NCBI GenBank assembly: GCA_964503685.1
Contig: CAZDAW010000117.1
Coordinates: 1 to 9,629, forward strand
Origin: CAZDAW01 sp964503685
Lineage (GTDB): Bacteria; Chloroflexota; Anaerolineae; Anaerolineales; Anaerolineaceae
DNA: 9,629 nucleotides
Direction: 5' to 3'
A program made the translations under genes and the position numbers. Shown piece by piece: positions 1-5,551 of this stretch. The notes under the pieces are model-generated. The model saw nothing but the letters and a program-made list of their open reading frames with translations, made no database searches and was not told where the DNA came from. Numbering within the stretch: the stretch's first letter is position 1; each line of letters starts with the position of its first letter.

Positions 1-130
1 AACGATAAAACAGGCAAACAGCATGGTTGTCAGACATAAGATGCGATTGCCCTAAGGATGTTTGTTGTTCAAAATAATCTGTTGTTTAGCTGTAGTATAC
101 TTGATACAAACAAGGAAGTGACAGGCGCCA

Positions 131-1555
131 ATGTTAGATATTGCTTTATCTCCTGCAACACGCACGACGACAAATTATCTCGACCAGATTCAGCAATTAG
201 ATTTTGAATTAAAACAACATTTCAAGGATAAATTTGCGATCAGGCCAGCGCTTACCCGCGCGTTGGTCAGTTTTCAGGCCAATAAGACCCGCCCGATTTA
301 TCGCTGGTATAAATATAAAGAAGCTTTTTCCGCAGCCCTTGTTGAATTTTTACTTCATAAATACAATATAACAAGTGGGAAGATTTTAGATCCATTTGCC
401 GGAAGCGGGACAGCGCTGTTTGCTGCAAGCGCTCTAGGTATCGACGCAGAGGGTATTGAGCTACTTCCAATAGGACAACAAATTATAGCAACCAAAAAAT
501 TAGTTGAAACCGGGTTAACTGTTGAAGATATCGATACCCTTCAACGGTGGGCAAAATTATCACCCTGGGAGCAATTTGATAAACGTATTCCATTAGCGGA
601 GTTACGGATTACCAAGGGCGCTTACCCGGAGCAAACAAGGGACGCTATCGAAAAATATTTAGGTTCCTGTCAACAAGAAAATGACCGTGTTCAAACAATC
701 TTGCGATTTGCTTTGTTATGTGTATTGGAATCTATCAGCTATACACGCAAAGATGGTCAATACCTTCGCTGGGATTACCGCTCAGGCCGTAAACAAAGTA
801 AACCCTTCGACAAGGGAACCATTGTATCTTTCAGCCAGGCAATATCAGAAAAAATCAATGATATTCTGACCGATTTAAATCCAACAGATGGACAGTTGAA
901 TTTGTTTTCAACTAAAAATTTACAGGGAAGAATTCAATTATTTGATGGATCGTGCCTTGAAGTATTGCCAACACAAAAAGAGGCTGACTATGACGCAATC
1001 ATTACTTCCCCCCCTTACTGCAATCGCTACGATTATACACGCACTTATGCCCTTGAGTTAGCCCTACTAGGCGTAGATGAGAAGCAATTATCTAATCTAC
1101 GACAAAATATGCTCAGTTGCACAGTAGAAAACCGTGAAAAGGATCTGCTCAATATAAATCCGATGTGGAAAAATGCAATAGAAGCAGCAAATCAACAACC
1201 CTTATTACAGGCAATATTAAAATATTTGGACGAACAAAAATCCAAAAAATTATTAAATAACAATGGAATACCTCGAATGGTACGCGGGTATTTTTATGAA
1301 ATGGCCTGCGTTATCGCAGAATGTGAGCGCACTCTTAAACCAGATGCACCTTTTTTTATGGTCAATGATAACGTGAGGTATGCCGGCGTAAGTATATCAG
1401 TCGATATGATTCTATCTTCGCTGGCCGAGAAACTTGGTTTTGATGTCGAAAATATTCTTGTACTGCCCAACGGAAAAGGGAATAGCAGCCAACAGATGGG
1501 AGAACATGGACGCGAGGAATTAAGAAAATGCGTCTACATTTGGAGAAAACGTTGA
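131..1555 (+). CDS. DNA methyltransferase (m4C-type) of a type II restriction-modification system
   Basis: Predicted S-adenosylmethionine-dependent DNA amino-methyltransferase that protects host DNA from the endonuclease encoded next to it. The AdoMet-binding motif I is DPFAGSGT at residues 87-94, followed by an acidic motif II position in GIEL (108-111). The catalytic motif IV is TSPPY at 292-296, the form usual in N4-cytosine enzymes, with DGSCLEVL (272-279) just before it. Motif I precedes motif IV with about 200 residues between them, so the target-recognition region probably lies in that interval. The 474-aa length is close to what I recall for M.AvaI (about 480). The ATG follows an AAGGAAG Shine-Dalgarno at 112-118 with 12 nt spacing. 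The stop TGA shares its last base with the start of the endonuclease gene, so translation is probably coupled. The gene is AT-rich compared with everything after 2536. m4C rather than m6A is inferred from SPPY and the partner; the methyltransferase call itself is secure. Confidence 0.93.
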   Translation: MLDIALSPATRTTTNYLDQIQQLDFELKQHFKDKFAIRPALTRALVSFQANKTRPIYRWYKYKEAFSAALVEFLLHKYNITSGKILDPFAGSGTALFAASALGIDAEGIELLPIGQQIIATKKLVETGLTVEDIDTLQRWAKLSPWEQFDKRIPLAELRITKGAYPEQTRDAIEKYLGSCQQENDRVQTILRFALLCVLESISYTRKDGQYLRWDYRSGRKQSKPFDKGTIVSFSQAISEKINDILTDLNPTDGQLNLFSTKNLQGRIQLFDGSCLEVLPTQKEADYDAIITSPPYCNRYDYTRTYALELALLGVDEKQLSNLRQNMLSCTVENREKDLLNINPMWKNAIEAANQQPLLQAILKYLDEQKSKKLLNNNGIPRMVRGYFYEMACVIAECERTLKPDAPFFMVNDNVRYAGVSISVDMILSSLAEKLGFDVENILVLPNGKGNSSQQMGEHGREELRKCVYIWRKR

Positions 1556-2508
1556 TGTCATCAGATTCTTACAGCAGGCATTTAAAATCATGTGATGATC
1601 TAGTTACGACTTACGAGGCGAAACGAGCAGGGTTTGTGAACCTCGCTCTCGAAAAGAATCGCCGTATTACTCCTTATATAGCCGAAGCAAGGGCGCTTCA
1701 GGAAGCTGCTCTCCAAGCGAAAACCCCGCTTGATTTGTTAAAAATCAAAGGGATCGAAGCAGGATTATTAACCGCTGCTGGTCTTTCAGAAAAGGCGCTT
1801 GCCCACTTATTACCCGATGATAAATCCAATGCTATTAAAGAACTCATTAAAAATTATCTTGAGCCGGCCGGATCCAAATTCGTAGAAGAATTGGTTTTTC
1901 GCTATTTACTGACGCGCGGCGATGCTTTGGGTGGTTCGATGAGAAATATTGCCGGCGTATTGGCGCAGAGGAAATTAACAAGAGCAATTCTATCGACATT
2001 AACGATAGCGGGCTTAAAGTATTCCTGGCAAGATACTAAAACGCGAAAATGGATTACTCATTCAACAGATGTTTCAGAGATTGAGACCTCATTACGTGGT
2101 ATTTATTGGCAACGTGAAGATACTCATAGAACACTTATTTATAACCTGACCATACCGTTTATAGGAAACAATGTCGATCTATGCCTGTTTTCTACAGCGC
2201 CAGAAAATATAGAATCCGCCTATTCTTTACCTGATTCTTACATAGCTTTAGGAGAATTAAAAGGCGGAATCGATCCTGCCGGCGCAGATGAACATTGGAA
2301 AACCGCCCGGAGCGCGCTGGAACGCATAAGAGAAGCATTTACACAAAAAGGTTTTTCACCAGGCCTGTTTTTCATTGGCGCAGCAATTGAAAAGAAGATG
2401 GCTGAAGAGATATGGAAGCAATTAGAATCTGGCATGCTCAACAATGCAGCCAATCTCAATGAAGAGAATCAGATCGCGTCAATCTCTCACTGGCTGAGTA
2501 CGCTTTAA
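1555..2508 (+). CDS. Type II restriction endonuclease, AvaI/BsoBI family (predicted CYCGRG)
   Basis: Predicted type II endonuclease cutting unmethylated DNA. With the start at 1555 the protein has 317 residues, like AvaI and BsoBI (about 315-323). The PD-(D/E)XK-type centre is visible: D208 in NNVDLCL, E234 and K236 in GELKGG, and H247 in ADEHWKTA. BsoBI uses D212, E240, K242 and H253, so E-x-K and the 11-residue step to the histidine are identical and the D-to-E spacing differs by two. The block ELVFRYLLTRGDALGG (about residues 112-127) is also typical of the family as I know it. I prefer ATG 1555 over the in-frame ATG 1528 because a GGAG at 1542-1545 sits 9 nt before it and the start overlaps the methylase stop as TGATG. 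No controller (C) protein gene is present. Sequence specificity is inferred from family membership. Confidence 0.9.
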   Translation: MSSDSYSRHLKSCDDLVTTYEAKRAGFVNLALEKNRRITPYIAEARALQEAALQAKTPLDLLKIKGIEAGLLTAAGLSEKALAHLLPDDKSNAIKELIKNYLEPAGSKFVEELVFRYLLTRGDALGGSMRNIAGVLAQRKLTRAILSTLTIAGLKYSWQDTKTRKWITHSTDVSEIETSLRGIYWQREDTHRTLIYNLTIPFIGNNVDLCLFSTAPENIESAYSLPDSYIALGELKGGIDPAGADEHWKTARSALERIREAFTQKGFSPGLFFIGAAIEKKMAEEIWKQLESGMLNNAANLNEENQIASISHWLSTL

Positions 2509-2536
2509 AAATTCGCTCAAACAAGGACGAAATATC

Positions 2537-2863
2537 GTGGACACAACACTCAAATATCATCACATTGGCATACCCACCGATCAGCCCCGCCCCGGGGAAG
2601 AATATCTGCCTGAGCTTCGCATGTACGCTTCGGGCTTTGAGAGCAGCCCCTACGGCGTCGAATGGATTCGCTTTGAACCCGGCAGCCCCCTGCCCGAACT
2701 GGTGCAGAGCGCGGCGCATGTGGCTTTCGAAGTGGACGACCTCGAAGCCGCCATCGCCGGCAAAGAGGTGATTATCGAGCCCAATTCGCCATCGGCAGGG
2801 GTAAGGGTGGCTTTCATCGTCGATAACGGCGCGCCGATTGAGTTCTTGGAATTTGCAAAATAA
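2537..2863 (+). CDS. VOC superfamily (glyoxalase/dioxygenase-fold) protein
   Basis: A 108-residue single-domain protein of the vicinal oxygen chelate fold. Visible hallmarks are the opening strand YHHIGIP (residues 7-13) with a candidate metal-binding histidine at 8/9, the second histidine in AHVAFEVDDLEAA (H61), and the closing strand PIEFLEF (100-106) with E102 as a candidate third ligand. Proteins this short normally form dimers that build the metal site at the subunit interface. The substrate cannot be told; glyoxalase, fosfomycin-resistance-like or simple binding roles are all compatible. The start is GTG, preceded by AAGGA at 2523-2527. The gene begins only 28 bp after the endonuclease stop but its base composition is clearly more GC-rich, so it probably belongs to the resident chromosome and not to the restriction unit. 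Confidence 0.82.
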   Translation: MDTTLKYHHIGIPTDQPRPGEEYLPELRMYASGFESSPYGVEWIRFEPGSPLPELVQSAAHVAFEVDDLEAAIAGKEVIIEPNSPSAGVRVAFIVDNGAPIEFLEFAK

Positions 2864-2881
2864 CCGGGAATCGAATACAAT
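2853..2881 (+). promoter_or_regulatory. Candidate sigma70 promoter for the 280-aa gene
   Basis: TTGCAA at 2853-2858 (4 of 6 to TTGACA) and TACAAT at 2876-2881 (5 of 6 to TATAAT) are separated by exactly 17 bp. The -35 lies in the last codons of the VOC gene. It would start transcription near 2888, about 30 nt before the GTG at 2919. The match is moderate and the region is AT-rich, so chance is possible. Confidence 0.4.
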
Positions 2882-2897
2882 AATGATTATTCGTATT
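2874..2897. promoter_or_regulatory. Fur/PerR-like palindrome overlapping the -10 box
   Basis: A perfect AATAAT-G-ATTATT palindrome (2879-2891) is flanked by a further AATAC (2874-2878) and GTATT (2893-2897), offset by one extra base. The 15-bp core CAATAATGATTATTC agrees with the 7-1-7 Fur pattern TGATAATNATTATCA at 10 of 14 fixed positions, and equally well with the PerR pattern. It overlaps the candidate -10 at 2876-2881, a position suited to repression. Whether a Fur-family protein binds is inference; AT-rich intergenic DNA yields such palindromes fairly easily. Confidence 0.35.
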
Positions 2898-2918
2898 TAG
2901 ACCGAGTGGAGAAATACC

Positions 2919-3761
2919 GTGGACGATGATAAACTGACTGTTATGCTTTCACCGCGAGAGATGCTTTATCTATACGCCAGCAAGGGGCTGCCCCTGCAAA
3001 GCATGATCGGTAACCCTTACAAGGACTATAAGGTCGAAAGTTTGAAGGACGAGATCGCCAGCGGACACGAGTCGCTGGCAACGCGCAACCTGATCGAGCA
3101 GGTAACGCTGCACAAATGGCGGCTCGACAGCGCGCTGGAAACGCTGATGAATACGATGACCAGCCCCGATCACACTCTGCTGGTCAACCACATTCTCAAG
3201 GATGAAGGCGCTTCGATCATCTTCTTCTACTTCAAAGAAGGCGCGGGCATCTCCCTGCAATTTAAAAACAGCCGTTACATCGCCTCAACTTACCCGGATG
3301 AAAAATCGCTGCTCAAATACCTGCTGCCTGCCCTGGGCGTGGGCAAGCAGCCGGCGCCTGAAATTCCCCCGTTCAGCATCCCCACCGATAATCTGATGGA
3401 GACGCTCAATAAGTGCTGGGAAAGCCGCTCGGCCGTGGTGGAAGAATTCAAAAAGAGGGGGATGGAGCAAAAAGAAGCAATGCGCCTGGTAGGCGCGCTG
3501 GCGCAGGTGAACGCCATCAGTTCGCTGACGCTGCTGGTGCGCGAGGGCAAGACGATTGCCAAGAAACGTCAGGCGCTCTTTTTGACCAGCACCAGTTCGA
3601 TATGGCTATACGAAGGAATGGAAGAGATCAACCCGCACACCATCTTCACGCCCATTCCCACCGGCATGGCTTACTTCAAAGCCCAGCAATTTGCCCGCGG
3701 CTACGAGGTCGATATCAAGCTGCAGGAAGCCATAGACTGGGAAAACCAGGTCATCAGCTAA
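2919..3761 (+). CDS. Conserved-looking hypothetical protein, 280 aa
   Basis: I do not recognise this family. The protein starts at GTG, with GGAG at 2908-2911 and 7 nt spacing, and ends 4 bp before the stop of a convergent gene. No signal peptide or membrane segment is visible, so it should be cytoplasmic. Residues 1-120 are a compact domain: a helical stretch including ESLATRNLIEQVTLHKWRLDSALETLM (51-77), then the beta-rich SIIFFYFKEGAGISLQFKNSRYIAST (99-124). A proline-rich hinge, KQPAPEIPPFSIP (143-155), leads to a second domain (160-280) with a helical pair and the strand pattern ALFLTSTSSIWLYEG (219-233). The layout suggests two related or interacting domains, perhaps a peptide- or partner-binding protein. 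Codon composition matches the resident genes. It may be expressed from its own promoter in the 55-bp gap, possibly under metal or peroxide control. Confidence 0.75.
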   Translation: MDDDKLTVMLSPREMLYLYASKGLPLQSMIGNPYKDYKVESLKDEIASGHESLATRNLIEQVTLHKWRLDSALETLMNTMTSPDHTLLVNHILKDEGASIIFFYFKEGAGISLQFKNSRYIASTYPDEKSLLKYLLPALGVGKQPAPEIPPFSIPTDNLMETLNKCWESRSAVVEEFKKRGMEQKEAMRLVGALAQVNAISSLTLLVREGKTIAKKRQALFLTSTSSIWLYEGMEEINPHTIFTPIPTGMAYFKAQQFARGYEVDIKLQEAIDWENQVIS

Positions 3762-3765
3762 GGGG

Positions 3766-4194
3766 CTACTCCGCCCTATCTTTCGCCAGGTCTTTTAACG
3801 GTTCCAGAAGCCCCAAAAAGACGGCTTGCGGTACAACGCTTGCCCGTTTTTTAACTCCCAGCAGTTTCTTGATGTTGCGAATATGTGAGCGCACAGTCGA
3901 GGTAGAGATGCCCATATCAAAGGCGATTTCCTTGCACGCCAGGCCGCGCTGCAGCCCGGCGAGAATCTGCCTCTGACGCGGGGAAAGGGCCACCAGCGGG
4001 CCGTTGTGGGCAACGGCAACGACCAGATTGCGGTGCGCCAGAGCGTCGAAGCGCACGCGGCGCGGCAGGAGATACGCCAGCCCCACACTTTCCAGGCCGC
4101 CGGCGTTGATGGCAGCCGCCAGATTCTCAGGCAAACGGGGGTCTTCGGCAAAGTAAAAAGATCCGTCCTCAAGAGAAACGATCAGGTGGGTCAT
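3766..4194 (-). CDS. LuxR-type HTH protein without a receiver domain
   Basis: A 142-aa protein with a C-terminal LuxR/GerE DNA-binding domain at about residues 69-125: ALSPRQRQILAGLQRGLACKEIAFDMG leads into the recognition helix STSTVRSHIRNIKKLLG (97-113). The first 68 residues have no phosphoacceptor pattern and are too short for a full REC domain, so any input is of another kind. I chose ATG 4194, which has GGAA about 8 nt upstream. An in-frame GTG at 4212 overlaps the upstream gene's TGA as GTGA, but its AGGA touches the start codon directly, so spacing is poor. It is the second gene of a minus-strand pair and very probably cotranscribed with the HTH/zinc protein upstream. It ends 4 bp from the stop of the convergent 280-aa gene, with no visible terminator between them. 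Confidence 0.85.
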   Translation of the reverse strand: MTHLIVSLEDGSFYFAEDPRLPENLAAAINAGGLESVGLAYLLPRRVRFDALAHRNLVVAVAHNGPLVALSPRQRQILAGLQRGLACKEIAFDMGISTSTVRSHIRNIKKLLGVKKRASVVPQAVFLGLLEPLKDLAKDRAE

Positions 4195-4208
4195 AGCTTT
4201 TCCAATTC

Positions 4209-5189
4209 TCACTCCTCATTTTCATCTTCATCCTCAACTTCGTCGTCCTCTTCGTCTTCAGCAACGCTGTAGCCGGCAAGAAGATAACGGGAGCGGCACT
4301 GCGGGTCGTGCCCGCCGTATTTGCCGCAAATCGAACAGGGAGGCTGGTAATAGCAATCAGGCGCTTTTTGGCGGCGGCGAAGGCGCGCTATGATCAGCCC
4401 GCCCGGGCGCTGCGGGTTATCCTCTGCGGCCCAGGCGATCAACGCCAGCAGGTCCTCTTCGCTGAAACCGCTGGCAGCCACTTCAGGGAAGAGCGCGGCA
4501 AACACACCGGCCTTGCGCAGCCCCTCCAGCGCCGCCGGCGAAAGGTCCGGCGCGCCGCCTGGCGCCGGCGCCGCAGAATTTTTAGGCCGGCGGCTGGAAT
4601 GAGCGCGCGCCCCCACTCCAGCCGCCGGCGCGGAAACCTGCTGTCCTTGGAATCTGCCTCGCGGCAGCTTTACTGCGCCCGTCTCTGTCTCTGCGAGACG
4701 CCCTTCACCTTCCCCTGTCGTAACCGCCGGCGCAGGATTCCAATTTTCTGGAATCGCCTGATCTTTATTAAAATGAGGAGGAGGATTTAAATCTTTAAAT
4801 AAAGCATCTGAATTAAATACTTCCTCCTCCTTAATCTGATTCCTGATCAGATAAAGCGATTCCAGGTTTCCAGAATCCTGAAACGGGCGACGGGAAAAGA
4901 GCCACCCGGCAAACTGCAGCACGAATAAGCCATTGCCAGCAGGCCGCAAGCGCAGTGCGTCCCGAAAGGTCCTGATAATGGCCATATGCCCATAAAGAGT
5001 TGCCTGGCTCTTGCCCGTCAATTCGGCCAACTGCGGCATAGAAAGGGCCGGCGTTTCATGCATGGCGCTGCCCCAGGCCAATGCGAGCAGTTGCAAAAAA
5101 GTTTCCTTGACTTGAGAAGGCAGCTCGCGGGTAAAAATGATGGGGGTGGCGACAAAGATGCCGTGCGGCGGTAGAAGTGATCGGGGCAT
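4209..5189 (-). CDS. HTH protein with Pro/Ala linker, CCHC zinc knuckle and acidic tail
   Basis: Function unknown; the architecture suggests a nucleic-acid-binding protein. Residues 1-100 form a winged-helix-like domain: PSQVKETFLQLLALAWGSA (24-42), then the helix-turn-helix MPQLAELTGKSQATLYGHMAIIR (51-73), similar in style to plasmid and phage replication initiators or DnaD-like proteins. A low-complexity linker follows (about 140-215). A small helical domain at 216-272 includes FSEEDLLALIAWAAEDNP. Near the end C285-x2-C288-x5-H294-x3-C298 looks like a zinc-binding knuckle, and residues 311-326 are almost all Asp/Glu. The ATG at 5189 has only a weak Shine-Dalgarno (GTGAG about 12 nt upstream), but a textbook promoter and a structured leader precede it. 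The linker DNA carries several inverted repeats and an AT-rich patch, so the gene may have grown by small insertions. Replication initiator or transcription regulator are both guesses. Confidence 0.85.
   Translation of the reverse strand: MPRSLLPPHGIFVATPIIFTRELPSQVKETFLQLLALAWGSAMHETPALSMPQLAELTGKSQATLYGHMAIIRTFRDALRLRPAGNGLFVLQFAGWLFSRRPFQDSGNLESLYLIRNQIKEEEVFNSDALFKDLNPPPHFNKDQAIPENWNPAPAVTTGEGEGRLAETETGAVKLPRGRFQGQQVSAPAAGVGARAHSSRRPKNSAAPAPGGAPDLSPAALEGLRKAGVFAALFPEVAASGFSEEDLLALIAWAAEDNPQRPGGLIIARLRRRQKAPDCYYQPPCSICGKYGGHDPQCRSRYLLAGYSVAEDEEDDEVEDEDENEE
4586..4629. repeat. 13-bp GC-rich inverted repeat inside the linker-coding DNA
   Basis: GCCGGCGGCTGGA (4586-4598) and TCCAGCCGCCGGC (4617-4629) are perfect reverse complements with an 18-nt loop. 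The word GCCGCCGGCG occurs at 4531-4540 and again at 4621-4630, and its last nine bases recur at 4724-4732. It lies in the low-complexity linker of the HTH/zinc gene and keeps the frame open. It may be a REP-like repeat tolerated in a linker, or an mRNA hairpin. Confidence 0.6.
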
Positions 5190-5213
5190 TCTGGTTTACT
5201 CACGTTCACAAGG

Positions 5214-5299
5214 GAGCGGGTCTTTCCCGAAGGCCGGCGAATTCCGCCTGAAGAGGGGAAGGTAGGCCTGGCGCAGCTTTTAGTGAGAAAGACCCACTC
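5214..5299 (-). promoter_or_regulatory. Structured 5' leader of the minus-strand HTH operon
   Basis: In the minus-strand transcript GAGUGGGUCUUUC (from 5299-5287) pairs with GAAAGACCCGCUC (from 5226-5214): 13 pairs with a single U-G wobble, enclosing 60 nt. Inside, AGGCC/GGCCU can pair and enclose GGCG-GAAUU-CGCC. The stem ends about 24 nt before the ATG at 5189, so it could affect translation or transcript stability. It matches no riboswitch class I know. No terminator-like U-run follows. Confidence 0.5.
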
Positions 5300-5302
5300 G
5301 TT

Positions 5303-5324
5303 AAATAGAACATAAGTTCTATTT
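5303..5324. promoter_or_regulatory. Operator: perfect 9-bp inverted repeat with LexA/DinR-like core
   Basis: AAATAGAAC (5303-5311), ATAA, GTTCTATTT (5316-5324) is a perfect inverted repeat. Its core GAAC-N4-GTTC is the centre of the SOS box bound by Bacillus-type LexA (DinR). It starts 8 bp downstream of the minus-strand -10 box and so covers the predicted transcription start, the classic place for a repressor. LexA binding is inference; another dimeric repressor could use the site. Confidence 0.6.
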
Positions 5325-5332
5325 TGTTTATC

Positions 5333-5360
5333 ATTATAGCGGCAGAAATGGAATTGTCAA
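5333..5360 (-). promoter_or_regulatory. Consensus sigma70 promoter for the HTH/zinc and LuxR genes
   Basis: Read on the minus strand, TTGACA (5360-5355) and TATAAT (5338-5333) match the consensus at all 12 positions with a 16-bp spacer. Transcription should start near 5326, giving a leader of about 137 nt before the ATG at 5189. A full-consensus promoter is usually found where a repressor holds expression down, which fits the palindrome right behind it. Confidence 0.75.
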
Positions 5361-5525
5361 GAGGGGGCGGCCAATTTTCCACATTTTTGCACGAATCACG
5401 GATGAAGGGACGGGTTGAGCGGGGCAAACTGATGACCGAAAAAATGAGCAAAAACCAACATTTTGTCAGGTACTTTTCCGAAGATTCTAAGGGTTTTCTC
5501 GGTAGTAACTTCTTTTGAATTAAGG

Positions 5526-5543
5526 TATAGTTAACAAGAGGAG
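5526..5543 (+). promoter_or_regulatory. Ribosome binding site and weak -10-like box of the response regulator
   Basis: AGAGGAG at 5537-5543 lies 8 nt before the ATG at 5552 and is a good Shine-Dalgarno. TATAGT at 5526-5531 resembles a -10 box, but no acceptable -35 lies 16-19 bp upstream and the start would fall in the ribosome site, so the promoter part is doubtful. Apart from the divergent promoter and operator, I see nothing definite in 5361-5525. Confidence 0.35.
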
Positions 5544-5551
5544 ATAAGATC

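Noticed and set aside
62..101. Promoter for the methylase gene (TTGTTG-like boxes and TATACT at 96-101)
   Set aside because: TATACT is a fair -10, but none of the TTGTT words lies 16-18 bp upstream of it; I could not support a specific promoter in 1-130.
3413..3976. Plus-strand open frame of 187 codons across the ends of the convergent genes
   Set aside because: It is out of frame with the 280-aa gene, reads antisense through the LuxR gene, and shows no domain; it is a shadow frame.
4308..4790. Plus-strand open frame of 160 codons opposite the HTH/zinc gene
   Set aside because: It is rich in Arg and Ala as expected for the antisense of a GC-rich gene, has no ribosome site, and the minus strand has clear domains.
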